Notes under the pieces: model-generated
The model's input: only the letters and a program-made list of their open reading frames with translations
What the model was told of the DNA's origin: nothing
The model's database searches: none
Assembly: GCA_029259115.1 (NCBI GenBank)
Contig: JAPDJO010000012.1
Location: 1 to 41,141, forward strand
Origin: Thermoplasmatota archaeon
GTDB lineage: Archaea; Thermoplasmatota; E2; DHVEG-1; B18-G2
Length of the DNA: 41,141 nt
Direction of reading: 5' to 3'
Translations under genes and position numbers: made by a program
Shown: in pieces, positions 1 to 6,402 of the stretch
Layout of the letters: each line of letters opens with the position of its first letter
How positions within the stretch are numbered: the stretch's first letter is position 1

Positions 1-2
1 TG

Positions 3-179
3 GAATGCAAGCATCAGAGGTTTGGGGAGAGGAATGCAATAGAACAGTGGTATGGTTTATTGAAATCCAAGTTGAAATCGTTCTGGAAGAGATTTCCATA
101 CCACAGTTCTTTACAATCAGTAAAGAGTTGGATTGTAGCCTGGTGTGCGATCTACAATCTGGAGGTGAGAAATTGTTGA
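3..179 (+). CDS. DDE transposase, C-terminal end only (cut by window start)
   Basis: The third forward frame is open from the window edge to a TGA at 177-179 and gives 58 residues. They include FGERNAIEQWYGLLKSK, then a Trp/Phe-rich stretch and a final WIVAWCAIYNLEV. This is the usual end of the catalytic domain in archaeal IS transposases with a DDE/RNase H fold: the E in RN-x-IE-x-W would be the last acidic catalytic residue, followed by a basic helix and a 'SLxSxxxWxxxxxxxYN' tail. The two earlier catalytic Asp residues lie outside the window, so neither completeness nor exact IS family (IS6-like is a guess) can be judged. The 3' end overlaps the convergent membrane-protein gene by 28 bases, so an element may have landed on that gene's tail. 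Confidence 0.72.
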   Translation, partial: ECKHQRFGERNAIEQWYGLLKSKLKSFWKRFPYHSSLQSVKSWIVAWCAIYNLEVRNC

Positions 180-898
180 CAGTCTCCAAAGAACATATCA
201 TAATCTTTATTTATAGCATAGTATGTAATTTTGGAGAACTCCATGTATCTTCTTAGTTGTCTAACTTTATCGAGTAGTTTCTTGTTGACCCTATCTTCAG
301 AGATTTTTTCCCATACCTCTCTCTCATCGACATGCTCTATATCTTCTATATAGGTGGTGAATCGAACTATTCTCTTACGAATTTCGAGGTTTAATATGAT
401 GGGATTACAATTATCGCATAAGATTTCGAATGATAATGGGGAGGACAATCTAAAGATATACTTTATACGAAAACTATATGCAGAAAGATATAATCTTTTT
501 CCACAAAAAGGACAAATCCTTATTATGTCTTTATTTAATGTACGAATTAATGGATCAAACGCCCGTAGGATAAATTGACTTGAGAAGAATCTACGAAACG
601 TGACTATTTTCCGATAACCAAGAAATCTCAGCAGAAATGAATTAATAACACGACCTAAACCAAGAATCACTACCATAATCATAAGTATGATTGAGAAGAT
701 AAAAGTTGATACATTGACCCCGTCACCTTTTGACCAGATAATGATAGTAGTAAAAGTAGCAGCAATGCCCAGAACAATTAATAACCATGCTAAGAATATA
801 CAGAAGAGCCTAAATATAGATTTTCTGTACGCTTTTCCCAATTCTATCAGCTGTGGTTCCGAAAGATCAACCTCTAAAATCTTTGGCAATTTTTTCAT
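152..898 (-). CDS. Membrane protein with a zinc-ribbon-like Cys cluster, unknown function
   Basis: This 248-residue protein is not one I recognise. After about 28 polar residues it has two hydrophobic segments (about residues 29-54 and 64-90). These are followed by a cytoplasmic-looking basic region containing CPFCGK near residue 130 and CDNC near residue 160, four cysteines spaced like a treble-clef or zinc-ribbon site. The C-terminal third is charged and probably helical. The start is the ATG at 898; no Shine-Dalgarno precedes it, but an AT-rich palindrome lies directly upstream, so the mRNA may be nearly leaderless. The last nine codons lie inside the transposase reading frame on the other strand, so the original C-terminus may have been replaced by an insertion. 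Confidence 0.6.
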   Translation of the reverse strand: MKKLPKILEVDLSEPQLIELGKAYRKSIFRLFCIFLAWLLIVLGIAATFTTIIIWSKGDGVNVSTFIFSIILMIMVVILGLGRVINSFLLRFLGYRKIVTFRRFFSSQFILRAFDPLIRTLNKDIIRICPFCGKRLYLSAYSFRIKYIFRLSSPLSFEILCDNCNPIILNLEIRKRIVRFTTYIEDIEHVDEREVWEKISEDRVNKKLLDKVRQLRRYMEFSKITYYAINKDYDMFFGDCQQFLTSRL

Positions 899-899
899 T

Positions 900-942
900 C
901 TACAAAAATGAATTTATCGCTCGAGTGATAAATTTTTTGTAG
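900..942. repeat. 43-base AT-rich imperfect palindrome upstream of the 898 gene
   Basis: Outer arms CTACAAAAA (900-908) and TTTTTGTAG (934-942) enclose inner arms AATTTATC (911-918) and GATAAATT (927-934) around a CTCGAG-like centre. Inner and outer arms are offset by three bases, so they cannot all pair at once. The element sits between the divergent membrane-protein gene and tRNA-Ser. ATAAATTT (929-936) is placed about 33 bases before the tRNA and could be its TATA box. It may be an operator, a promoter pair, or simply AT-rich symmetry. Confidence 0.45.
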
Positions 943-967
943 TGTGATATTATCATGTCTAAATCAC

Positions 968-1055
968 GCCGAGGTAGCAAAGTCCGGCCCAATGCGCCGG
1001 CCTTGAGAGCCGGTGGTGCTTTCGCACCGCGGGAGTTCAAATCTCCCCCTCGGCG
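968..1055 (+). tRNA. tRNA-Ser(UGA)
   Basis: A complete class II tRNA cloverleaf. Acceptor arms GCCGAGG (968-974) and CCTCGGC (1048-1054) pair fully, with discriminator G at 1055 as expected for tRNA-Ser. Anticodon stem CCGGC/GCCGG encloses the loop CTTGAGA, placing anticodon TGA at 1004-1006. A long variable arm (about GGTGCTTTCGCACC) and the T-arm GGGAG-TTCAAAT-CTCCC follow. CCA is not encoded and there is no intron. It reads UCA and wobble-related serine codons. Confidence 0.97.
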
Positions 1056-1107
1056 TAATTATAATTACGTCTATGAAAAATGCTTTTAAGTCACCAAATA
1101 TCCAAAA

Positions 1108-1707
1108 CTACTCAAGGAAAACTATATCTGATGAACATGAAAAGGGTATGTAAAGATCTATTACCTTGGTTATTCCACTTGGTGGTATTATACAGATCTT
1201 TATGGAGTCTTCAGCGCGGATATGGATGTGGGGTGGTAATTCTATCGCTATAAAGAATTTATCCCTCTGATTTACTACACCATTTTCAAGTATTGACTTA
1301 TCTTTATCCACAATAACAATTAAACCAAAACCAGATTCTTTCCACACCCGACCCTCGAATAGAGAGCCGCCACTATGTAAAATAGCACATCCACTATAGC
1401 CCATTAACATTAGATCTTTACCATTGTCTATTCCTATTTTCACATCAGACATGTTTAGTCTACCATCAAAAAGCAGTTTTGCCAGAATCAGTATCCTATC
1501 TATTTCTCTCTTTTCTCCTATACCGCTGTACCTTCCTATTACATCTTCTATTTTAATGTAGGTTATGACGTCCTGTAGGACGTTATCAAGTAGCTTTTCT
1601 GCGTCATCATCGATATATCCGGAAGTGTCGAAGTAGATGGTAGATGCACCACTAGCTATCAGTATAGCAGCAAGAATGGGTATTCCTATTGCCTGTACAC
1701 TACCAAT
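1108..1707 (-). CDS. Archaellin-like class III signal protein; start codon non-canonical
   Basis: The in-frame ATG at 1452 gives only 114 residues, but the frame is open for another 85 codons. The added part encodes GSVQAIGIPILAAILIASGA followed by FDTSGYIDDDA, which matches the N-terminal hydrophobic helix and the 'NTAGYLQ' turn of archaellins. Further on, an EIDRILILAKLL...MSDVKIGIDNG strand, GFGLIVIVDKD, and a final IRAEDSIKICIIPPSG...IP...DIVFLE all fit archaellin outer-domain order. There is no ATG, GTG or TTG in frame after the upstream TGA. GAGGTGGTGA (about 1717-1726) sits like a Shine-Dalgarno site ten bases before ATT at 1707-1705, so I placed the start there. The alternative is a one-base slip after GTG-AAA-CGA (see findings). 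No arl/fla motor genes are nearby. Archaellins assemble into the archaellum outside the cell after prepilin peptidase cleavage. Confidence 0.68.
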   Translation of the reverse strand: MGSVQAIGIPILAAILIASGASTIYFDTSGYIDDDAEKLLDNVLQDVITYIKIEDVIGRYSGIGEKREIDRILILAKLLFDGRLNMSDVKIGIDNGKDLMLMGYSGCAILHSGGSLFEGRVWKESGFGLIVIVDKDKSILENGVVNQRDKFFIAIELPPHIHIRAEDSIKICIIPPSGITKVIDLYIPFSCSSDIVFLE

Positions 1708-1731
1708 ATTATTCGTTTCACCACCTCATTT

Positions 1732-1751
1732 GCATTGCATTTATGCAATGC
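1732..1751. promoter_or_regulatory. Palindromic operator candidate, copy 1
   Basis: The sequence gcattgcatttatgcaatgc has perfect 9-base inverted arms around TT. It lies between the probable TATA box of the archaellin-like gene (reverse strand, about 1751-1760) and its start, a position where a bound protein would block transcription. A near-identical copy lies 65 bases away. The adjacent winged-helix/PAS gene is the obvious candidate binder; this is inference. Confidence 0.6.
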
Positions 1752-1796
1752 TATATAATACTTTGTAACTCATATTATATATAATTTTCCAATTTC

Positions 1797-1816
1797 GCAA
1801 TTCATTTATGCAATGC
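1797..1816. promoter_or_regulatory. Palindromic operator candidate, copy 2
   Basis: The sequence gcaattcatttatgcaatgc matches copy 1 at 18 of 20 positions, including an identical 14-base CATTTATGCAATGC. Its left arm is degenerate. It lies ten bases upstream of the TATA box (1826-1834) of the winged-helix/PAS gene, a typical position for an archaeal activator or autoregulatory site. Confidence 0.58.
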
Positions 1817-1825
1817 ACAATACAG

Positions 1826-1834
1826 ATAAATATA
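1826..1834 (+). promoter_or_regulatory. TATA box of the winged-helix/PAS gene
   Basis: ATAAATATA lies 27-35 bases before the ATG at 1861, with no Shine-Dalgarno between, so the transcript probably starts at or very near the start codon (leaderless). Confidence 0.5.
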
Positions 1835-1860
1835 GTTAAGCAATTACATTTCTTGATAGC

Positions 1861-2406
1861 ATGAAAATAGACTATCATAGAGAATTAGAAAAGGTCCTTG
1901 AAATAATCAGGAAACATCCAAAAGGTTGCACGATAAGGGAGATATCAGAAGAACTCGGTATAAATAGAAATGCCGTCGCTAAGTACTTAGATGTCCTGCA
2001 TGTTGCTGGACAGGTTGAGATGAGAAGGATAGGGCCAGCAAAGGTATATTTTCCATCAAAATCTGTACCCATATCTATGTTGTTTGACTTTTCAGAAGAA
2101 TTTATAGTAATTGTAGATGAGGGTTTTGTAACGATAGAGGCAAATATGCCTTTTTTAAGATATATTAATGTGACAGATAAGAGAGAAGTGATAGGAAAAC
2201 CGATCACAGAGTTACCTATAGTTGGTTCCTTTCCTAGAATGATGGAGAATATAAGAAAAGCATTAGAGTACCATCAGATTTTAGAAGACAAATTTGTTTA
2301 CGACAAGAATGACGGATCAAAGCCCGAAAAGTTTAGAGCAAAATTTATCCCAACTACATTCAATAATGGGGAAAAAGGTGTCGCTCTTCTGATTAAGAAG
2401 CTTTAA
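1861..2406 (+). CDS. Winged-helix transcription regulator with C-terminal PAS-like domain
   Basis: This is a 181-residue, two-part protein. Residues about 8-65 form a winged-helix DNA-binding domain (CTIREISEELGINRNAVAKYL is the helix-turn-helix, followed by a wing ending near KVYFP). Residues about 75-181 look like a PAS fold: FSEEFIVIVDEGFVTIEANMPF, the 'GKPITELP' turn and a KFRAKFIPT...GVALLIKKL strand pair. This architecture is common among one-component regulators of euryarchaea, where the PAS part senses a ligand or redox state; no cofactor-binding His or Cys stands out. It is divergent from the archaellin-like gene, and two copies of a 20-base palindrome lie between them, suggesting local control and autoregulation. 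The ATG is preceded by a TATA box at leaderless distance. Confidence 0.8.
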   Translation: MKIDYHRELEKVLEIIRKHPKGCTIREISEELGINRNAVAKYLDVLHVAGQVEMRRIGPAKVYFPSKSVPISMLFDFSEEFIVIVDEGFVTIEANMPFLRYINVTDKREVIGKPITELPIVGSFPRMMENIRKALEYHQILEDKFVYDKNDGSKPEKFRAKFIPTTFNNGEKGVALLIKKL

Positions 2407-2445
2407 AACAATAGTTTTTTGAAAGTTGGTGTATTTTTGTCTTCT

Positions 2446-3759
2446 ATGATCGAAATAAATCCGTGGAGTTCAAGGATTTACGAAGATTACGGTAAACTTA
2501 TGAAAGATTTCGGTATAGAGGAATTCAGAGAAGATCTATGGAGAGATTTACCCAACCCACACAAGTTAATAAGGAGAGGAATAGTGTTCGGACATAGAGA
2601 TTTTGGTAGAATAAAGAGGGCAATAGTCGAGAAGAAGAGATGGGCTATACTTACTGGTTTGATGCCCTCTGGAAAGATGCATCTAGGACATAAGATGGTG
2701 ATAGACCAAGTCAAGTACTACCAAGATATCGGTGCAGATATCTTCGTTGCGGTGGCAGATATCGAAGCCTATGCAACTAGAAATATTTCCCTGAAAGAAT
2801 CTGAAAAGATAGCTTTAGAAGAATATATACCGTATTACATAGCCTTGGGTTTAGATCCAGAGAGAAGCCAAGTATACTTTCAATCGAAAAGAAGCGAAGT
2901 AAAAGATTTAGCATACATCTTTGGAAGAAAAGTAAATTGGTCTCAGTTGATGGCAACATATGGATTCGATGGCTCTACAAATATGTCTCACGCTTTTGCT
3001 CCGTTGATTCAGGCTGGAGATATCTTGCATGTTCAGCTCGAAAAATTTGGTGGTGTAAGACCGACGTTAGTTCCTGTTGGTATAGATCAAGATCCTCATC
3101 TGAGACTCTGTAGAGACATATCAAGATCTTTCAGATTCTTTAATGTGGAGAAAACAAACGATGGAAGAGTAGGAATTTTCTTTAAATTGGATGTAGATGT
3201 TAAGAGACGTCTAGATTGTGTTGAAAATGTTTTGAGGAGTTTAGGGATAAACAAGATGAAGAGGATCGACAATTACAAAGCGATATATCTGGAAGAAAAT
3301 ATAGATATAGGAAAGTTGGATGAAGAGATTTCAAAGGTGGAAGTTAAAGAAGGAGGATATGGTTTTCTACAACCTTCATCGACATATCACAGGCTTATGA
3401 CAGGATTAGATGGAGAAAAAATGTCGTCATCTAGGCCACAAAGTGCAATATTTTTATCTGATGATGAGGAAACCGTGAGAAAAAAAGTATTTTCAGCAAA
3501 GACGGGAGGAAGGGTTAGTCTAGAAGAACAGAGAAAATATGGAGGAGAGCCTGAAAAGTGTATGATATACGAGCTATTTCTTTATCATTTGATAGAAAAT
3601 GAAGATGAACTCAAGGAGATATACAACAATTGCAAGAATGGCGAGCTTAAATGTGGAGATTGTAAAAAACTCGCTACCCAGATATTGAACAGTATGCTCA
3701 AAGAAATCAGGGAAAGGAAAGGATCAAAAGATGAGATAAAGAAGATTATTGCAAATTAA
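2446..3759 (+). CDS. trpS: Tryptophan--tRNA ligase
   Basis: This charges tRNA-Trp with tryptophan in the cytoplasm. The chain has the class I synthetase signatures: PSGKMHLGH (HIGH-like) about 80 residues in and GEKMSSSRP (KMSKS-like) near residue 325. It also has the archaeal/eukaryotic-type features VGIDQDPHLRLCRDI and TYGFDGSTNMSHAFAP. At 437 residues it is full length for the archaeal family. I used the ATG at 2446 because an earlier TTG at 2419 has no Shine-Dalgarno and adds nine residues before the conserved 'IxPW' opening. It follows the winged-helix/PAS gene by 39 bases on the same strand. It may share that transcript, but nothing links the functions. Confidence 0.97.
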   Translation: MIEINPWSSRIYEDYGKLMKDFGIEEFREDLWRDLPNPHKLIRRGIVFGHRDFGRIKRAIVEKKRWAILTGLMPSGKMHLGHKMVIDQVKYYQDIGADIFVAVADIEAYATRNISLKESEKIALEEYIPYYIALGLDPERSQVYFQSKRSEVKDLAYIFGRKVNWSQLMATYGFDGSTNMSHAFAPLIQAGDILHVQLEKFGGVRPTLVPVGIDQDPHLRLCRDISRSFRFFNVEKTNDGRVGIFFKLDVDVKRRLDCVENVLRSLGINKMKRIDNYKAIYLEENIDIGKLDEEISKVEVKEGGYGFLQPSSTYHRLMTGLDGEKMSSSRPQSAIFLSDDEETVRKKVFSAKTGGRVSLEEQRKYGGEPEKCMIYELFLYHLIENEDELKEIYNNCKNGELKCGDCKKLATQILNSMLKEIRERKGSKDEIKKIIAN

Positions 3760-3806
3760 TGTATCAAAAATTTTATAAAATATAACGTATAATATACTAA
3801 GCTAGT

Positions 3807-4094
3807 ATGAGAATAGGGATGCTTATAGTTGGTTTGGTTCTATTCTCCTTTGGTGTAGCCATGCTCTTAGCATTTACCGTACTATCAGACTATATCATTA
3901 CCTTGTATCCCCTTTCAGGATACTTTGGGTTAGGGATAGTTCTGGTCAGTTTTGCTCTCCTCTACAAAGGTATATTCTCTATGCCTCCGTACAGATATGA
4001 AGTCGTAGCATCTGCATCCAGTAGTGAAGAGGAGGATCACGATCTTGATACTTTCGAGGAGTGGGAAAGCGGAGAGAGTGTGTTTTTCTCCTAG
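3807..4094 (+). CDS. Small two-helix membrane protein with acidic tail
   Basis: I do not recognise the family of this 95-residue protein. It has two hydrophobic helices (about residues 3-27 and 31-57, the second rich in Gly/Leu/Val) joined by a short turn, then a strongly acidic, Ser-rich tail (SSSEEEDHDLDTFEEWESGES). A TATA-like TTTATAAAATATAA (3770-3783) lies 24-37 bases before the ATG, giving a short or absent leader. Its stop abuts the stop of the convergent winged-helix gene, with no spacer. The composition suggests an integral membrane protein with a charged cytoplasmic or external tail; no function can be assigned. Confidence 0.6.
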   Translation: MRIGMLIVGLVLFSFGVAMLLAFTVLSDYIITLYPLSGYFGLGIVLVSFALLYKGIFSMPPYRYEVVASASSSEEEDHDLDTFEEWESGESVFFS

Positions 4095-4406
4095 TTATCT
4101 TATTTCTTTCTTGAGATCTTTAAGGGTTGTCACCAAATCATCGAGTGTGGACTCTATTGTTCCAAGAGTTTCATGTATCTTTTCAGTGGTTATAGCACCA
4201 CTCCTAGAAGGTTCTATTAGACCTTCTTGTTCCAAGACTCTAAGCGAGTATCTCACGGCATGCTGCGGAAGGCCCGTCTTCTGGGATAGTTTTATTATTC
4301 CAATTGGTTCGTTCTCCATCACAGCTTTTAACACTTTAAGATGCCTCTCTAGAACTTTAACGTCAGATATTGTTCCATCAAGTAAGGGAGATCTTCTCCT
4401 TTCCAT
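4095..4406 (-). CDS. Winged-helix regulator with C-terminal coiled coil
   Basis: From the ATG at 4406 this encodes 103 residues. GGAGGTGG ends four bases upstream, so this start is preferred over an earlier ATG at 4433. Residues about 15-70 form a winged helix (GIIKLSQKTGLPQHAVRYSL as the recognition unit, then VLEQEGLIEPSRSGAITT as the wing). The rest (IHETLGTIESTLDDLVTTLKDLKKEI) is heptad-patterned and probably a dimerising coiled coil. Small proteins of this type are common in euryarchaea and are annotated only as predicted transcriptional regulators. The reverse-strand TATATACC near 4437-4444 is a plausible TATA box. Target unknown. Confidence 0.72.
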   Translation of the reverse strand: MERRRSPLLDGTISDVKVLERHLKVLKAVMENEPIGIIKLSQKTGLPQHAVRYSLRVLEQEGLIEPSRSGAITTEKIHETLGTIESTLDDLVTTLKDLKKEIR

Positions 4407-4545
4407 ACACCACCTCCATAATTGTAATAACATTTTTGGTATATAATGTTTATTGTTATCATGGGTCTAAGTGGTATGTAATCTTACAACTAGATAACAT
4501 TTGTACAATAACTCGTTTATAAGCGCTCCATCAAAAATAGGATTG

Positions 4546-4908
4546 ATGAGTGGTGTAATGAGATTATTATCCAAAGCTCTCAAAAATAAGTTTGAGATGT
4601 CTGATGATGATGCTAGAGCTTTAGCGAAAATTGTCAAGGACATATTTAATGGGAAAAAAGAAATCGAAGATTCCTCTATAGATAAATATGTAAGGGCCCT
4701 GTTCTATGAGCTTCAAAAGGAAAGACTTATCAAGGTGAGGAGAGAGGAGTACAAAGAAAAGAATAGACTACTGAGAAGGTATTACTGGTATCTAGATATG
4801 GATGCTATAAGAGAGGAAGCGAATAGAATAGTAGAAGAAGATCCTGGAAAGATTTACAAAATACTGCCAAAAAGGGTGTGGTTATCAAAGTCCAGATACG
4901 ATAGCTAA
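4546..4908 (+). CDS. Small charged helical protein, conserved-looking, unknown function
   Basis: This 120-residue protein is Lys/Glu/Arg-rich and largely helical, with no membrane segment. A first half MSDDDARALAKIVKDIFNGKKEIED is followed by YVRALFYELQKERLIKVRREEYKEKNRLLRRYYWYLDMDAI and an IVEEDPGKIYKILP end. The RRYYWYLD block resembles small archaeal proteins of the DUF6015 type, found mainly in Thermoplasmata, but that is from memory and only tentative. The frame is open from a TTG at 4501, yet TTTATAAG (4516-4523) lies 23-30 bases before the ATG at 4546, so I take 4546 as a leaderless start. The stop overlaps the stop of a tiny minus-strand gene by four bases. Confidence 0.62.
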   Translation: MSGVMRLLSKALKNKFEMSDDDARALAKIVKDIFNGKKEIEDSSIDKYVRALFYELQKERLIKVRREEYKEKNRLLRRYYWYLDMDAIREEANRIVEEDPGKIYKILPKRVWLSKSRYDS

Positions 4909-5030
4909 GTATCGATCTCCGGAGGATCTAGGAAAACGTAATACATATAGAATTCTCTTATCACGTCCTTTCTAAATCTGCCGCTTATGCTTTCCTCAAG
5001 AAGAACTCTGAGTTTCTCTATGTTCTCCAT
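4905..5030 (-). CDS. 41-residue ORF downstream of taw3
   Basis: An ATG at 5030 opens 41 codons ending in TAG at 4905-4907. The protein runs MENIEKLRVLLEESISGRFR, then KDVIREFYMYYVFLDPPEID plus a final Thr. It is amphipathic, helical-looking and acidic at the end. GGTGAT lies about six bases before the ATG, a good Shine-Dalgarno position. The ORF follows taw3 on the same strand with a 48-base gap, so it may be the last gene of the lhr-phosphoesterase-taw3 transcript. Codon use (AGA/AGG, ATA) matches its neighbours. No family is recognised. Confidence 0.5.
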   Translation of the reverse strand: MENIEKLRVLLEESISGRFRKDVIREFYMYYVFLDPPEIDT

Positions 5031-5078
5031 GGAAAATCACCATAAATAGTGTTGATTTGTGGGTTATTAAATATTACT

Positions 5079-5666
5079 CTATTTTGCCAACTTTCTCTCA
5101 ATATTTTTCTTAAAAATATCTAGTTTCTTCTTCCCCTTTTCAAGCATGAGGTTTGCTAGCTCACGCATAATCTCTAAATATTCCTCACTCACCATAAGTT
5201 TACCATCCTTCCCGATTAAAACATCCATTCTCTCTGTGCTTCTCAGCTCAACAACTATCTTCCCCCTAAACGCTCTCATCCCCGAGTTTTTAAACCCACT
5301 AGAGAGTCCTATCTTTAAGATTCTTTCTGCACTATCCTGATCGCTGGCAACCACATGAATTATAGGAGGATGAACCATGAACATGATATATCCTTTGCTT
5401 GCTCCTTTGAGAGCTTCGTAAATATCTTCTTTGCTGATCTTTTCATGCCACTTCCCCAAAAATTTAGCTCCGGGTTTTGCTCCTGGATAGGGAACTTCTA
5501 TAATGACTATTCTTCCGCTACAACTACTAGTGGTAAAGAGATTCTTCTCCTTGTTGATGATCTCTAGTATCTCTATCATATCCTTATCCACCTTACTCTC
5601 TCTAATTGCCTTTTCTAGAGATCTTAATGCATTCTCTCTAAGTCTAAGAAATCTCTTGCTATCCAT
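5079..5666 (-). CDS. taw3: tRNA wybutosine-synthesis methyltransferase Taw3 (TYW3 family)
   Basis: This 195-residue protein has the TYW3 hallmarks: LFTTSSCSGRIVIIE near residues 43-57, FLGKWHE, and a Gly/Lys-rich MFMVHPPIIHVVASD segment, followed by FKNSGMRAFRGKIVVELRSTERMDV. TYW3 proteins methylate a nitrogen of the tricyclic wyosine base at position 37 of tRNA-Phe, using S-adenosylmethionine. Length is normal for the archaeal form. The ATG at 5666 overlaps the end of the phosphoesterase gene by eight bases, so the two are translationally coupled. Other wyosine genes (taw1, taw2) are not in the window. Confidence 0.92.
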   Translation of the reverse strand: MDSKRFLRLRENALRSLEKAIRESKVDKDMIEILEIINKEKNLFTTSSCSGRIVIIEVPYPGAKPGAKFLGKWHEKISKEDIYEALKGASKGYIMFMVHPPIIHVVASDQDSAERILKIGLSSGFKNSGMRAFRGKIVVELRSTERMDVLIGKDGKLMVSEEYLEIMRELANLMLEKGKKKLDIFKKNIERKLAK

Positions 5667-6402
5667 ATCTCCTCAACTTCTTTATCTCGGGTAATTCTAG
5701 ATACCTGTCATTTTCAATTATACCTATAGCTTTGAATCTATCAATGTCAACTTTTCTCAAAATGGGAGAAATAAGTTCCTCTACAGGAAGAATATTGATA
5801 TCACTTCCCTCAGCAAAATAACTGGCGGCAGGCATGACTATAATTTTCTTGTCATCAAAATCACCATAGAGAAATATCTTCATCTTTTCCTTAATGCCCA
5901 GATCTGTGAAGAGTGCTACCGATGGATGCTCATGACCGAGTATTATAATTTTCTCTTTGATTTCATTCAGATTCTTCTCCCTGTGTCCATGAAGAAAGAA
6001 ATACGCGCCTTCCCTATATTCATCATAAATCTCTATACCAAACCTTCTGGTTATCCTGATTATAAACGTATCATGATTGCCTTTTACCATCAATATTTCA
6101 TTGAAGCATTTCTTGAGATATTCCAGTAATAAAGAAACTTCTCTGTATTCATGATAACTTGTTTCCGAAAACTCGTGCTTAATATCTCCAAGGATAAGAA
6201 TTCTAGATGCTTTACTTTTCTTCCTTCCATCCTCTATCATTCTTTTTATGTTATCAAATTGTGTCCTAGGAATAAATATACCGTGTTCTGCAGATACAAG
6301 CTCAAAACCGAGATGCAGATCAGATATAACCAAGAGATCTATATCCTCTATATGAATTAGGGGATGAGGCTCTATAGCAACTATATTATCGAATATTCTC
6401 AT
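5659..6402 (-). CDS. Calcineurin-like metallophosphoesterase (COG1407 type)
   Basis: This 247-residue enzyme carries the two-metal phosphoesterase motifs in order: SDLHLG (D28, H30), LGDIKHE, KGNHD, FLHGHRE and GHEHP. These bind Mn2+ or a similar metal pair and hydrolyse phosphate esters. The archaeal COG1407 group is commonly found beside an Lhr-family helicase, as here, and is assumed to act on nucleic acids, but its natural substrate is not established. The ATG overlaps the helicase stop codon in an ATGA arrangement, and the 3' end overlaps taw3 by eight bases, so the three genes form one tightly coupled operon. No signal peptide, so cytoplasmic. Confidence 0.9.
   Translation of the reverse strand: MRIFDNIVAIEPHPLIHIEDIDLLVISDLHLGFELVSAEHGIFIPRTQFDNIKRMIEDGRKKSKASRILILGDIKHEFSETSYHEYREVSLLLEYLKKCFNEILMVKGNHDTFIIRITRRFGIEIYDEYREGAYFFLHGHREKNLNEIKEKIIILGHEHPSVALFTDLGIKEKMKIFLYGDFDDKKIIVMPAASYFAEGSDINILPVEELISPILRKVDIDRFKAIGIIENDRYLELPEIKKLRRYG

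Noticed and set aside
5-256. 83-residue plus-strand ORF at the window start
   Set aside because: It is out of frame with the recognisable transposase C-terminus (frame starting at base 3) and antisense to the membrane-protein gene; its product has no recognisable pattern.
2419-2445. TTG start for trpS adding nine residues
   Set aside because: No ribosome site before it; the ATG at 2446 fits the conserved N-terminus.
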